Positions 22,119 to 32,089 of a stretch of DNA of 64,000 nt are shown here, in pieces. Below the pieces are notes generated by a model. That model saw only the letters and a program-made list of their open reading frames with translations. It was not told the origin of the DNA and did not search any database. Source of the stretch: Caballeronia sp. LZ062 (GTDB taxonomy: Bacteria > Pseudomonadota > Gammaproteobacteria > Burkholderiales > Burkholderiaceae); the NCBI RefSeq assembly GCF_031450785.1, contig NZ_JARTWB010000002.1:1798001-1862000 (forward strand), given 5' to 3'. A program made the position numbers and the translations under genes. Positions within the stretch are counted from its first letter, which is position 1, and each line of letters begins with the position of its first letter.

Positions 22119-22739
22119 GTGCATCCCAGACTCACCCTCGCCATTTCCATCATGGAGGCGCTCGCGATCTTCGCGTATGCGCTTTCCGGCCTCATCGAAG
22201 CGAGAAAGCGGCGGCTGGATGCCGTCGGCGCTTTTCTCGTCGCGCTCGCCACGGCATTCGGCGGCGGCACGGTGCGCGACGTGCTGCTGTCGCGCCGCCC
22301 GTTCTACTGGGTCGAACATCAGGATTACGTGCTCGCCATTTTCGCGATGGCGATTTTCGCGCCGCTCTTTCTGCGGCTGACGTCGCGCGTTTTCGATCAG
22401 CGCGCGTTGCTCGTCACCGATGCGATCGGACTCGGCCTGTTCAGCGTGTCGGGCACGTCGATCGCGCTCGATGCGCAGATGCCCGCGTTCACCGCCACGA
22501 TGATGGGCGTCACGACCGGCGTCTTCGGCGGCATCATGCGCGACGTGCTGTGTAACGAGATTCCGCTGATCTTGCGCGATTCGCGCCCCTACGCGGTGTG
22601 CGCATTCGCGGGCTGCTGGATTTATCTCGGCCTCGCGCATCTGGACGTCGACACCATCTACAACGTGCTGCTTTCGACGGCGTTCATCCTCGTCGCGCGG
22701 CTTGCCACGTTCAAGCTGGACATTCGCCTGCCGCATTAG
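22119..22739 (+). CDS. TRIC-type cation channel / UPF0126 membrane protein
   Basis: This 206-residue protein has about seven hydrophobic segments built from two similar halves. Each carries a Gly-rich kink and conserved Arg-Asp: GGGTVRDVLL in the first and GVFGGIMRDVL in the second. This is the UPF0126/YadS-type family, related to eukaryotic TRIC channels. The start is GTG at 22119; an ATG 11 codons later (MEALAIF) is an alternative that would shorten the first helix. It sits 9 bp after the Smr gene. Confidence 0.85.
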   Translation: MHPRLTLAISIMEALAIFAYALSGLIEARKRRLDAVGAFLVALATAFGGGTVRDVLLSRRPFYWVEHQDYVLAIFAMAIFAPLFLRLTSRVFDQRALLVTDAIGLGLFSVSGTSIALDAQMPAFTATMMGVTTGVFGGIMRDVLCNEIPLILRDSRPYAVCAFAGCWIYLGLAHLDVDTIYNVLLSTAFILVARLATFKLDIRLPH

Positions 22740-22854
22740 GGCGGGCGGGAAAACGCGTCCGTTTGCTACAATCGCGAAGTCAATCCGCCTCGCCCGGCCG
22801 CTCGCGCCGGTGCTTCGGGGCACCGGTTTCCTGCCGTCAACACGCACACAGAAC

Positions 22855-23508
22855 ATGAACATCGAGCAAGCGCGTTTCAACATGATCGAGCAACAGATTC
22901 GTCCCTGGGATGTGCTGGACCTGGACGTGCTCAACCTGCTGTCGATCGTCAAGCGCGAGAACTACGTTCCCGCCGCCTATCGCAATCTCGCTTTCGCGGA
23001 CCTCGAAATTCCGCTGCCCGGCGGCGAGCGCATGCTGGCTCCGAAGATCGAAGCGCGCATTCTGCAGGAACTGACCGTTCACAAGGGCGAGACGGTGCTG
23101 GAAATCGGCTCGGGCTCGGGCTACATGGCCGCCCTCCTCGCGCATCGCGGACGCAGCGTTACGACCGTCGAAATCTCGCAGGAACTGGCCGAATTCGCGA
23201 AGCAGAATCTCGCGGCCAACGGCGTGACGAATGCGGAAGTGGTCGTCGGCGACGGCGCACGCGGCTGGAGCCAGGGCGCGCCGTTCGACGTGATCTGCGT
23301 CTCGGGCGGCCTGCCCGTGATGCCGCAGGAATTTCTGGAACTGCTGAACATCGGCGGGCGCATCGCTGCTTTCGTCGGCACCGCTCCGGTGATGGAGGCG
23401 CAGATCATCACGCGCATCGACGAAAAGCAGTATCGCGTGTCGGCTGTCTTCGAGACTTTCGTCGCGCCGCTGAAGAACGCATTGCATCCGCCGGCGTTCA
23501 AGTTCTGA
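22855..23508 (+). CDS. PCMT-family SAM-dependent O-methyltransferase
   Basis: This 217-residue protein resembles protein-L-isoaspartate O-methyltransferases. SAM motif I is EIGSGSGYMAALLA (about 83-96), with conserved downstream segments VTTVEISQEL and FDVICVSGG. The usual active-site loop SAPHM is replaced by GERMLAPKI, so repair of isoaspartate is not certain; this subgroup is common in Burkholderia. The start MNIEQARFNMIEQQ fits the family. A TACAAT box lies about 85 bases upstream. The rhodanese gene follows after 83 bp. Confidence 0.8.
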   Translation: MNIEQARFNMIEQQIRPWDVLDLDVLNLLSIVKRENYVPAAYRNLAFADLEIPLPGGERMLAPKIEARILQELTVHKGETVLEIGSGSGYMAALLAHRGRSVTTVEISQELAEFAKQNLAANGVTNAEVVVGDGARGWSQGAPFDVICVSGGLPVMPQEFLELLNIGGRIAAFVGTAPVMEAQIITRIDEKQYRVSAVFETFVAPLKNALHPPAFKF

Positions 23509-23591
23509 GCGTTCGACTTTCGCCGCCAGGCCGCCGTGCTTCCCCGGGCCCGGCGCCCGTTTTGCCTAACCTGCTCCGCGCCCGCGATTCC

Positions 23592-23915
23592 ATGCAAAAC
23601 CTGACCGCATCCGAACTTGCCGCGTGGCTCGCGGATTCGTCCCGCCCCGCTCCCGTTCTGCTCGACGTGCGCGAACCGTGGGAGCTTGAGACCGCGAAGA
23701 TGGAGAACGTCGTCTCTATTCCAATGCGCGACATCCCCGCGCGCAGCGAAGAACTGGAAGACGACGCGCAGATCGTCTGCATCTGCCATCACGGCGCGCG
23801 CAGCGCGCAGGTCGGCATGTTCCTCGAATCGCGCGGCTTCACGAATATCTTCAATCTGTACGGCGGCATCGACGCGTGGTCGCGTCAGGTCGATCCTTCG
23901 GTTCCGACGTATTGA
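23592..23915 (+). CDS. Single-domain rhodanese sulfurtransferase
   Basis: This 107-residue rhodanese domain is of GlpE-like size. It has the LLDVREPWELE CH2-type N-motif and an active-site loop C65-HHGARS, whose cysteine would carry the persulphide. The start at 23592 (MQNLTASELAAWL) is chosen over an in-frame ATG ten codons upstream because it fits the family. It lies after the PCMT-like gene on the same strand. The cellular sulphur donor and acceptor are unknown. Confidence 0.88.
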   Translation: MQNLTASELAAWLADSSRPAPVLLDVREPWELETAKMENVVSIPMRDIPARSEELEDDAQIVCICHHGARSAQVGMFLESRGFTNIFNLYGGIDAWSRQVDPSVPTY

Positions 23916-24319
23916 GCACCAGCGGGCGCTGCGGGCGGCATTCCCGGCGATTGGCGACGGCCCGAAGCACGAATTGTGTCCGCGGCATCGATCGCTCCAT
24001 TTCGGGTCCTGACGTCGACGAGCGCTGCGCGGTCGGTATGGGTTGCCCCGCGTTGCAACGGGCCCGGAGCGCAATAGCGGGCCTGGCGGCTTTGACCCCT
24101 GCTGCGCCTTGGCGGCGTGCCTTCGTTCTTAACGGTCCACGAATTAATTTCGATTCCTGCGCCGCATCGGCCCGGGATCGCGCGAAGCCGATCCTCCGCT
24201 TCAACGCATTCATTTCCGCGAGCGCCCCGCCGCCCACTATTTCCGGCGCTTTACGAAAGCAAAAGGCCGCATGCGCTTTCACACATGCGGCCTGATATAG
24301 ATCACGCCTGAACTACGCT
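23916..24319. other. Gene-free region between the rhodanese gene and hemY
   Basis: This 404-bp stretch lies between convergent genes. Open frames on both strands give no recognisable protein. Apart from the hemY terminator hairpin at its right end I see no structure in it. Confidence 0.6.
24261..24293 (-). terminator. Terminator of the hem operon
   Basis: AGGCCGCATG and CATGCGGCCT form a perfect 10-bp stem with a ~10-base loop. On the minus strand it is followed by TTTTGCTTTC. It lies about 30 bases beyond the hemY stop. Confidence 0.85.
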
Positions 24320-25516
24320 CTAAACCACGTTCATCGCTAGCGCGCTCGCCCGATAATGCTCGGCGGCCTTCTCGGCATCGCCCAATTGCTCGTGCAGGCG
24401 AGCCAGCGCCCGGTGCGTCCGGATCTTGAGCGGCTCGTTGTCGGCCAGTTTGAGCGCCGATTCCAGAAACGCCTGCGCCTTGCCCCACAACTGCTGATGC
24501 AGACACAAGCGCCCGAGCGTGAAGAGCAGGTCCGCGTCTTCCGTGCGCTCCTTCTGCCAGGCTTCGGCGCGCTGAATGAGCGGGAACGCATCGCCGCCGA
24601 CGACGCAATCCGGATAGCGGCGCAACAGGCGCGCGTCCCAATTGTGCGCAAGCGCCTCTTCGACGATCTTCCTCGCCTCCGCACGACGGTCAAGCGCGAT
24701 CAGCAATTCCGCCGCGAGATCCGCGAGACGCGGCGACTGGCGCTCCGTCGCGGAGAGCGACTGCCACAGTTCCAGCAGCGCGTCGGGATTGTGCCGCCGG
24801 TCGCGCAGCAGGTTCTCCGCCGCGACCTGCCGCAAACGCACCGCCACGGCCGGATGCAACGCTTCGCGCTTCTCCAGCATGCGCACGAGCTTCAACACTT
24901 CCGCCCAATTCTTGAGTTGCTGCTGCGCTCGCAGCGCGATCTGCTGCGCGTGAATGCGCCGCCCGCCTTGCGCCTGAATCTCGGTCAACGCGACGAGCGC
25001 GCCGTCAGCGTCGCGGCCATCGGCGCGCATGTCGGCGGTGGCCATGAGGCGCGCGTCCTGCCAGTCGGCGCCGCCGATTTGCGCGAGCCATTCGTCGCGA
25101 CGCGCGTATTCATGCAGCCGATGCGCCGCGTTCGCGCCGATGAGCCTTGCCGCGCCCTGATTCTCGTCGACGGAAAGCGCATCGCGCGCCGCCTTCTCCG
25201 CCTTCGAAAAACGCCCGGCGTACAAGTGGCCGATGGCATCGCGCAAAGAAGCGTTGGCCTTCGCGAGCCGGCTGCGCGCGCGGTAAGCGGCCACGCGCTG
25301 CGGCATTTTCCAGACGCCGCGCGCCGCGCGAATCAGCCCGTACAGCACGATAAACAGCACGACGAGCGCAACCGCGAACAGATTGAGCGAGACGTCCACG
25401 CGATACGGCGGAACGACGATCAATACCTGCCCGCCGTTGAAGCCGCCGACCGTCGCCACGATCACCGCGACCGCGAAAAGCAGCGCGAGCCAGATGAGTC
25501 CTCGAATCGTCATCAT
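24320..25516 (-). CDS. hemY: HemY-type TPR membrane protein
   Basis: This 398-residue protein has two N-terminal membrane helices (about 5-25 and 43-63; IRGLIWLALLFAVAVIVATV and LFAVALVVLFIVLYGL). A long cytoplasmic stretch of TPR-like helical repeats follows (KAEKAARDALSVDE, LLFTLGRLCLHQQLWGKAQ). The HemY N-terminal family is linked genetically to heme biosynthesis, but its biochemical role is unsettled; it is not the Gram-positive coproporphyrinogen oxidase also named HemY. The start overlaps the hemDX stop (ATGATGA), so the genes are translationally coupled. Confidence 0.93.
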   Translation of the reverse strand: MMTIRGLIWLALLFAVAVIVATVGGFNGGQVLIVVPPYRVDVSLNLFAVALVVLFIVLYGLIRAARGVWKMPQRVAAYRARSRLAKANASLRDAIGHLYAGRFSKAEKAARDALSVDENQGAARLIGANAAHRLHEYARRDEWLAQIGGADWQDARLMATADMRADGRDADGALVALTEIQAQGGRRIHAQQIALRAQQQLKNWAEVLKLVRMLEKREALHPAVAVRLRQVAAENLLRDRRHNPDALLELWQSLSATERQSPRLADLAAELLIALDRRAEARKIVEEALAHNWDARLLRRYPDCVVGGDAFPLIQRAEAWQKERTEDADLLFTLGRLCLHQQLWGKAQAFLESALKLADNEPLKIRTHRALARLHEQLGDAEKAAEHYRASALAMNVV

Positions 25517-27561
25517 CCGCCTCGCTTGAACTGATGCACGGCGGCAAGGCTCGCGTCCAGGTTCGGCACGGCGACCGCGAGCGACGCCTGATCGACCTGT
25601 TTCACGAGATCGCGCACGGCGGCGACCTTCTTCGACGACGGATCGAAGTATCGGCCGAGCGAGGCATCCGCGGCCGCGAGATCGGACTTGAGCGTCGGTT
25701 CGCTGCGCGACAGCAGCGACAAACGCGCCGACAAGAGCCTCAGCTTGACGTTCTCGCGCACGAAGTAGCCTTGATCGGGCGATGTCAGCATGGCGTCCGC
25801 ATTGTCGATGCGCCGCACCGACACGAGACTCGACAACTGCTGGCCGATGCCGCTCGTGATCTGCCGCCACAGCACTTTCCAGCGCGGCTCGCCGGTGGCC
25901 GCCGCAATCGAAACGCTGTCGCCCGGCGCGGCGGCCTGCGCCCGCGCACGCTCGATCGGCGCTTCGCCCGCGAGCGGCAAGCCGTCGATCTGCTCGATGG
26001 CCGTGTCCAGCTTGATCGCGAGACCGGTGAGGTCGGTGGTTTGCGTCGACTTCAGCTTGTCGATGTCCTGCGCGACAGCCTTGCGGATCGCGACGACTTG
26101 CGGGCCGGTCGTCGCGGCGAGGCGCGTGTCGGCGCTCTGCAGCGCGAAAAGCGCGAGCTGAACGTTGCCGGTCAACTGCAACTGCTGGCTCGCGCTGGAG
26201 AGAATCTGCTCGACTTCCGCGATCGTCCAGTCGTCGCGGTTGCTCGCGAGATCCTGATACTGCTGCTGCAACGCCTGACTGTGCGCTTCGGCATCGGCGA
26301 GCTTGCCCTGCAACTGGATCAACTGCGTGTTGAGCGCGGAAGTGGCGCTCGCCGCCTGGTCCGCTTTTGCGCGCAAAGCGGCGTTCTGCGCATCGGCTTC
26401 TCCGGCGCGCTGCGCCATTTCCTGTTCCTTGCGGTCCACTTTGCGGTTGAGCGCGTAGCCGCCCGCGCCTGCCGCCACCGCCAGAATGACGACGACGAAC
26501 CACAACAACACAGTGCCCGCGCCGCCGCGCCGCTTCTGCTGTTCATACGGCGTGAAGGGCGTGTTCGGCGGCAAGGGTGGTGTCACGTTCGGCTGAGGTG
26601 AAGCTTTCTTGGAATCGTTCGAGTCAGTCATGCGTGATTGAGCCGGTTGGTGGGCCGGCGGCGTGGCCGGCGATGTATCGGTCGCTCGAGAGAATGCGCC
26701 GGCCGTCGCCTGCGCGTCGGGCTCCCGATTCGCTGCCGAGGCGTAGGGAAACAGCGCCTCCAGCGTATGTACGATGCGTTCGTCGCCGGCGCCGGACACC
26801 GTAATCCTATCAAAACCCGTTTGGCGAGCGGCTTCGGCAATGCGCGGGTGCGGGCACACGAGCGGCGCGTGCTTAAGCCGCGCGATTTCGTCGGCGGTGA
26901 GATGCTCGCGGGCAAGCTGGTCGAGATTGCGCACGCCCTCCGAACTGGTGAGCAGCCACGCATGGTCGCCACCGAGCAGCGCGTGGATGCGCTCCCACTT
27001 GCGCATGGACGGCTCGGGCAACAGACGCCGGTACGCCGCGACCTTCGTCACGCGCGCGCCGGCCTGTTCCAGGCGCTCGGCGAGCCATTCGCGCCCGCCG
27101 TCGCCGCGCACGATCAAGACACGCTTCCCGTCGAGCCCGTCTGTGCCGAAATGCGCCTCGATGGAAGCGTAAAGCGCCTCGGAATCGAAACGCGGATCGG
27201 CTTGCTCTTCCGACGGGCTGATCACGCGATGCCCCGGCGCATGAACGCCCTGCCGCGCGAGCGCCGCGACGCTGCCCGGCCCGACGACCGCCACCGGCAC
27301 GTCCGCCGGCCACGGCGCGAAGAGGCGGCCGAACGCGTGATCGACCGCGTTCGGCGACACGAACACGACGAGCGCGTATCGCTCCGGCGCGTAAAGCTCG
27401 TCGAGTGCGGCGCGAAGGGGCGCGTCGTCGGCAACCGGCGCGATGTCGATCAGCGGGAACTCGAACGCCTCGAAGCCCGCGCGGCCAAGCCGTTCGACGA
27501 GCGCCGACGACTGCCCGCCCGGACGCGTGATGACGACGGTGGCGCGGACCGCGCTCGCCAT
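25513..27561 (-). CDS. hemDX: Fused uroporphyrinogen-III synthase HemD / membrane protein HemX
   Basis: This single 682-residue frame joins two proteins that are separate in E. coli. Residues 1 to about 265 are HemD, which closes and inverts ring D of hydroxymethylbilane (VITRPGGQSSALVERL, VGPGSVAALA, WLLTSSEGVRNL). After a Pro/Thr/Ala-rich linker comes a membrane helix (about 345-367; TVLLWFVVVILAVAAGAGGY). Then follow a coiled coil and the HemX periplasmic domain (VQLALFALQSADTRL, VEQILSSASQQL). Such fusions are known in Burkholderia relatives. It overlaps hemC by one base (TGATG). Confidence 0.95.
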   Translation of the reverse strand: MASAVRATVVITRPGGQSSALVERLGRAGFEAFEFPLIDIAPVADDAPLRAALDELYAPERYALVVFVSPNAVDHAFGRLFAPWPADVPVAVVGPGSVAALARQGVHAPGHRVISPSEEQADPRFDSEALYASIEAHFGTDGLDGKRVLIVRGDGGREWLAERLEQAGARVTKVAAYRRLLPEPSMRKWERIHALLGGDHAWLLTSSEGVRNLDQLAREHLTADEIARLKHAPLVCPHPRIAEAARQTGFDRITVSGAGDERIVHTLEALFPYASAANREPDAQATAGAFSRATDTSPATPPAHQPAQSRMTDSNDSKKASPQPNVTPPLPPNTPFTPYEQQKRRGGAGTVLLWFVVVILAVAAGAGGYALNRKVDRKEQEMAQRAGEADAQNAALRAKADQAASATSALNTQLIQLQGKLADAEAHSQALQQQYQDLASNRDDWTIAEVEQILSSASQQLQLTGNVQLALFALQSADTRLAATTGPQVVAIRKAVAQDIDKLKSTQTTDLTGLAIKLDTAIEQIDGLPLAGEAPIERARAQAAAPGDSVSIAAATGEPRWKVLWRQITSGIGQQLSSLVSVRRIDNADAMLTSPDQGYFVRENVKLRLLSARLSLLSRSEPTLKSDLAAADASLGRYFDPSSKKVAAVRDLVKQVDQASLAVAVPNLDASLAAVHQFKRGG

Positions 27562-28607
27562 CAGGACGCGTTCGCCGCGGACGGCGGCGCTGGATTGTCC
27601 GGCGAACCGTTCGCGGACGGCGGCGCGTTGGGCGCGTCGGCGCGGCTCATCGTCGAAAGCGCGTTGACGATGTCGGTGGCGCCTTGCGCTTCGAGATCCG
27701 CCGAAACGCGCTGACCCAATGCGAGCGCGCGCGCCAGATCCGGCGCGCGCACCGATTCTTCCGCGCGCAGCACGCGCTTGCCGTCAGGCATCGAAACCGC
27801 GCCGCGCAGAAAAAGCGAGCCGTCGCGCCAGTGCGCAAAGGCCGCGAGCGGCACCTCGCAGCTCCCGCCGAGCGCACGCGAGACCGCGCGTTCCGCTTCC
27901 ACGGCGAGCGCGGTGGCTTCGTCGTGCAGCGGCGCGAGCCACGCGGCGAGTTCCGGCCGATCCGCGCGGATCTCGATGCCGAGCGCGCCCTGCCCTGCCG
28001 CCGGCAAGCTCTCCGAGACGTCGAGCCAGGCGCGGATGCGCGATTCGAGGCCGAGCCGCTTGAGACCCGCCGCCGCCAGAATGACCGCCGCGTAATCGCC
28101 GCGGTCGAGCTTGGCCAAGCGCGTATCGAGATTGCCCCGCAGCGGCCGCACGTCGAGATGCGGAAAGCGCGCGCGGATCATCGCTTCGCGCCGCAGGCTG
28201 GACGTGCCGACCACGCTGCCCGCAGGCAACGCATCGAGCGATTCGAAATGCGGCGAGACGAAGGCATCGCGCGGGTCGTCGCGCTCGAGAATCGCGCCGA
28301 GCGTGAAGCCTTCGGGCAACTGCATCGGCACGTCTTTCAGCGAATGCACTGCGAGATCGGCGCGGCCTTCCGCGAGCGCGGCTTCCAGCTCTTTCACGAA
28401 GAGACCCTTGCCGCCGACCTTGGACAGCGTGCGGTCCAGAATCTGATCGCCGCGCGTCGTCATTCCGAGAATTTTGACGTCGCAAGATGGATATAATTTG
28501 TGCAGCGCACACCGCACGTGCTCGGCTTGCCACATGGCGAGCCGGCTCTCCCGCGAAGCGATGACCAGCGTGGCGGGCGGTGTCGTTGAATGCGTCTCGG
28601 AATTCAT
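27561..28607 (-). CDS. hemC: Porphobilinogen deaminase (hydroxymethylbilane synthase)
   Basis: This 348-residue enzyme polymerises four porphobilinogens into hydroxymethylbilane. Conserved segments are [37 protein letters not shown] and LRGNLDTRL. The dipyrromethane-cofactor cysteine lies in [11 protein letters not shown] (C250). The N-terminus MNSETHST at 28607 is the best start. It has a longer C-terminus than E. coli HemC, ending in an Ala/Pro/Asn-rich tail. It is the first gene of hemC-hemDX-hemY and divergent from ppc. Confidence 0.97.
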   Translation of the reverse strand: MNSETHSTTPPATLVIASRESRLAMWQAEHVRCALHKLYPSCDVKILGMTTRGDQILDRTLSKVGGKGLFVKELEAALAEGRADLAVHSLKDVPMQLPEGFTLGAILERDDPRDAFVSPHFESLDALPAGSVVGTSSLRREAMIRARFPHLDVRPLRGNLDTRLAKLDRGDYAAVILAAAGLKRLGLESRIRAWLDVSESLPAAGQGALGIEIRADRPELAAWLAPLHDEATALAVEAERAVSRALGGSCEVPLAAFAHWRDGSLFLRGAVSMPDGKRVLRAEESVRAPDLARALALGQRVSADLEAQGATDIVNALSTMSRADAPNAPPSANGSPDNPAPPSAANAS

Positions 28608-28891
28608 TGATGCTCGATCGAATACGGGATGAAATAACAAACAATGGTAGCACGCACGCCACGGTCCATTCGGGCATGGGCGGCGCGCGAAAGCCTTGTC
28701 CGGCGCGCCTTTCGGAGCGCCGAAAAGCGGGCGCGGCGCATGGGGAGACACACGCGCCACGCCCGGACGCCTCGCGCTCGTTCCGTTTTTGCTGGTCCGC
28801 ATGACACGCTTCGCGCGGCCCCGTACGGGCCGCCTAGCAGCCCGCCGTACCCGTCGATGGTCCCTGGCTTCGCATCAGAGAGGAACTCAAC

Positions 28892-31800
28892 GTGACGTCT
28901 TCCGCATCGGCCCGCACGGCGCGCCGCAACGCCGCATCGCCCGACTCATCGTCCGACACGTCCATCGCGGCGGCGTCGCCTTCCATCTCGAAAACGCGGG
29001 CCGCAGGCGCCGCGAAAGCGTCCACGGCGGCCGTCGCGGTCAAGGAGAAGCCGGGCGTCGAGGCGGTGGTAAAGGCGCCCAAGGCCGCCAAGCCGGCGAA
29101 AGAAGCGAAGCCGTCGAAGAAGGCCAAAGCCGCTTCGCTCTCGGATGCGAACGCCGCCGGAGCGTCCGCCGAGCCGGCGCGGCTCGCGGAGTCCGCGGAT
29201 TCCGCCGAACGCGCGAAACCTGCGAACCGCGCCCGCGACGACAAAGACCGCCCGCTCTTCGAAGACATCCGCTTCCTCGGCCGCGTGCTCGGCGAAGTGC
29301 TGCGCGAGCAGGAAGGCGACGCCGTGTTCGACATGGTCGAGGCGATTCGTCAGACGGCCGTCAAGTTCCGCCGTGAAGACGACGTCGACGCCTCGCAGAC
29401 GCTGGAAAAGCGCCTGCGTGGCTTGTCGCCGGAGCAGACGGTGTCCGTGGTGCGCGCGTTCAGCTATTTCTCGCATCTCGCGAATATCGCGGAAGACCGT
29501 CATCACAACCGCCGCCGCCGCATTCACGCGCTCGCGGGCTCCGCGCCGCAGCCGGGCACCATCGCCTATGCCATCGAGCGCATGCGCGAGCAGAAAAACG
29601 TCAGCGCCACGCGCAAGATGTTGCAGACCTTCTTCGACGACGCGCTGATCGTTCCGGTGCTCACCGCGCATCCGACCGAAGTGCAGCGCAAGAGCATTCT
29701 CGACGCGCAACACGACATCGCGCGTCTGCTCGCCGAGCGCGATCAGGAGCTGACCGCCCGCGAACGCGCGCAGAACGAAGCGGTGCTGCGCGCACGCGTG
29801 ACGTCGCTCTGGCAGACGCGGATGCTGCGCGACGCGCGTCTGACCGTCGCCGATGAAATCGAGAACGCGCTCTCCTACTATCGCGCGACTTTCCTCGCCG
29901 AAATTCCCGCGCTGTACGCCGATATCGAAGCCGCGCTCGCCGAGCACGGCCTGCCCGCGCGCCTGCCGCCGTTCTTTCAGATGGGAAGCTGGATTGGCGG
30001 CGACCGCGACGGCAATCCGAACGTCACGGCCGAGACGCTCGACGCCGCCATCACGCGGCAGGCGACCGTCATCTTCGAACACTATCTGGAAGAGGTGCAC
30101 AAGCTCGGCGCGGAACTGTCGGTGTCGAATCTGCTGGCCGGAGCGAGCGATGCGCTGCTCGCACTCGCCGATGCCTCGCCCGACCACTCGCCGCATCGCA
30201 CTGACGAGCCGTACCGGCGCGCGCTGATCGGCATCTACACGCGGCTCGCGGCGAGCGCGCGCGTGCGGCTCGGCGAAGGCGTCGTCGCGGTGCGCAGCGC
30301 CGGGCGCGGCGCGGCCCCGATTCGCGCGACGCCGTATGCGGACGCCGCCGAGTTCACGCGCGACCTGAACGTGCTGATCGAATCGCTTGCGCAGAACCAC
30401 GGCGCGTCGCTGGCGGCGCAGCGCCTGTCGCCGCTCGCGCGGGCATCGGAAGTATTCGGCTTTCACCTCGCGAGCATCGACTTGCGGCAAAGCTCGGACA
30501 TTCACGAGGCGGTCGTGGCCGAACTGCTTGCTCGCGCGGGGGTCGTCGCGGATTACGCGTCGCTCGACGAAGCACAGAAGCGCGACGTGCTGCTGAAGGA
30601 ACTCGGACAGCCGCGGCCGCTGCGCCTGCCTTACGCGCAGTATTCCGACCTCGCGAAAAGCGAACTCGGCGTGCTCGAAGCGGCGCGCGTCATCCGCGAG
30701 AAATTCGGCGCGCGGGCGGTGCGCAACTACATCATTTCGCACACGGAAACCGTCAGCGATCTGCTCGAAGTGATGCTGCTGCAAAAGGAAACCGGCGTGC
30801 TGAAAGGCTGCCTCGGCAACAACGAGGATGCCGCGCGCGACGGTCTGATGGTGATTCCGCTCTTCGAAACCATCGCGGACTTGCGCAATGCGCCCGTCAT
30901 CATGGGCGAATTCTTCGCGCTGCCGGGCATCGACAAGCTGATCGAGGCGCAGGGCCAGGAGCAGGAAGTCATGCTCGGCTATTCGGACAGCAACAAGGAC
31001 GGCGGCTTTCTTACGTCGAACTGGGAGCTGTATCGCGCGGAACTGGCGCTGGTCGCGCTCTTCAAGGAACGCAAGACGACGCTGCGGCTCTTTCACGGGC
31101 GCGGCGGCACCGTTGGGCGCGGCGGCGGTCCGACGTATCAGGCGATTCTTTCGCAGCCGCCGGGCACCGTCGACGGCCAGATTCGGCTCACCGAGCAAGG
31201 CGAAGTGATCGCGAGCAAGTTCGCGAACGCGGAAATCGGGCGGCGCAATCTGGAAACGGTCGTGGCCGCGACGCTCGAAGCAACGCTCTTGCCGCACGAG
31301 AACGCGCCCGCGCAACTGCCGCAGTTCGAAGCGACCATGCAGACGCTTTCGGACGCCGCGATGTCGGCGTATCGCGCGCTCGTCTACGAGACGCCCGGCT
31401 TCACCGATTACTTCTTCTCCTCGACACCGATTGCCGAAATCGCGGAACTGAACATCGGCAGCCGGCCGGCGTCGCGCAAGCTGCAGGACCCGAAGCATCG
31501 GAGAATCGAAGATCTACGCGCGATTCCGTGGGGCTTTTCGTGGGGTCAGTGCCGTCTGCTCTTGACCGGCTGGTACGGCTTCGGCAGCGCGGTGACCGCT
31601 TATCTCGACGAAGCCGGGTCGGATGCCGAGCGCACTCGCCGTCTTTCAGCGCTTCGCAAGATGCACAAGACCTGGCCGTTCTTCAAGAATCTGCTGTCGA
31701 ACATGGACATGGTGCTCGCGAAGACCGACCTCGCGGTGGCGTCGCGTTACGCGCAACTCGTCAGCGACAAGAAGCTGCGCAAGCTCGTGTTCGACAAGAT

Positions 31801-32044
31801 CGTGGCCGAACACGAGCGCACTTGTCACGTGCTCACCGAGATCACCGGCCGAAGCGAGCGGCTTTCCGACAACCCGCTGCTCGCGCGTTCGATCAAGAAC
31901 CGCTTCCCGTATCTCGATCCGCTCAACCATTTGCAGGTGGAACTGCTCAAGCGCCACCGCGCGGGCGATCAAAACGTGCGGCTGCGGCGCGGCATTCACC
32001 TGACCATCAACGGTATCGCCGCGGGTCTGCGCAATACCGGCTGA
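28892..32044 (+). CDS. ppc: Phosphoenolpyruvate carboxylase
   Basis: This 1,050-residue anaplerotic enzyme converts PEP and bicarbonate to oxaloacetate. The catalytic histidine H260 lies in [12 protein letters not shown]. The GxGGxxxRGG-type loop [13 protein letters not shown] starts near 734, [12 protein letters not shown] precedes it, and the end [14 protein letters not shown] is diagnostic. The GTG start at 28892 has GAGAGGA upstream. The first ~115 residues are an Ala/Lys/Ser-rich extension ([15 protein letters not shown]) outside the catalytic fold, making it longer than E. coli Ppc (883). It is divergent from hemC. Confidence 0.96.
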   Translation: MTSSASARTARRNAASPDSSSDTSIAAASPSISKTRAAGAAKASTAAVAVKEKPGVEAVVKAPKAAKPAKEAKPSKKAKAASLSDANAAGASAEPARLAESADSAERAKPANRARDDKDRPLFEDIRFLGRVLGEVLREQEGDAVFDMVEAIRQTAVKFRREDDVDASQTLEKRLRGLSPEQTVSVVRAFSYFSHLANIAEDRHHNRRRRIHALAGSAPQPGTIAYAIERMREQKNVSATRKMLQTFFDDALIVPVLTAHPTEVQRKSILDAQHDIARLLAERDQELTARERAQNEAVLRARVTSLWQTRMLRDARLTVADEIENALSYYRATFLAEIPALYADIEAALAEHGLPARLPPFFQMGSWIGGDRDGNPNVTAETLDAAITRQATVIFEHYLEEVHKLGAELSVSNLLAGASDALLALADASPDHSPHRTDEPYRRALIGIYTRLAASARVRLGEGVVAVRSAGRGAAPIRATPYADAAEFTRDLNVLIESLAQNHGASLAAQRLSPLARASEVFGFHLASIDLRQSSDIHEAVVAELLARAGVVADYASLDEAQKRDVLLKELGQPRPLRLPYAQYSDLAKSELGVLEAARVIREKFGARAVRNYIISHTETVSDLLEVMLLQKETGVLKGCLGNNEDAARDGLMVIPLFETIADLRNAPVIMGEFFALPGIDKLIEAQGQEQEVMLGYSDSNKDGGFLTSNWELYRAELALVALFKERKTTLRLFHGRGGTVGRGGGPTYQAILSQPPGTVDGQIRLTEQGEVIASKFANAEIGRRNLETVVAATLEATLLPHENAPAQLPQFEATMQTLSDAAMSAYRALVYETPGFTDYFFSSTPIAEIAELNIGSRPASRKLQDPKHRRIEDLRAIPWGFSWGQCRLLLTGWYGFGSAVTAYLDEAGSDAERTRRLSALRKMHKTWPFFKNLLSNMDMVLAKTDLAVASRYAQLVSDKKLRKLVFDKIVAEHERTCHVLTEITGRSERLSDNPLLARSIKNRFPYLDPLNHLQVELLKRHRAGDQNVRLRRGIHLTINGIAAGLRNTG

Positions 32045-32054
32045 CGGTCGCGGC

Positions 32055-32089
32055 GAGGCAAAGCGGCTTCAGTCGCGCCGCTTTGCCTC
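32055..32089. terminator. Hairpin between convergent ppc and the methyltransferase gene
   Basis: GAGGCAAAGCGGC and GCCGCTTTGCCTC form a perfect 13-bp stem around a 9-base loop. No long T-run follows on either side, and one arm lies inside the 3' end of the methyltransferase gene. It probably acts as a bidirectional terminator. Confidence 0.6.

Noticed and set aside
23916..24260. Possible remnant of a tolC-like gene after the rhodanese gene
   Set aside because: A tolC neighbour is often seen after such a pcm-rhodanese pair, but no translated segment here resembles TolC in any frame.
28489..28496. TATAAT-like box (GGATATAATTTG) inside hemC
   Set aside because: It lies within the coding sequence with no downstream gene start in the right orientation and distance.
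28946..31498. 850-codon open frame antisense to ppc
   Set aside because: It is a composition artefact of the ppc codons. There is no ribosome-binding site and the amino-acid content is implausible.
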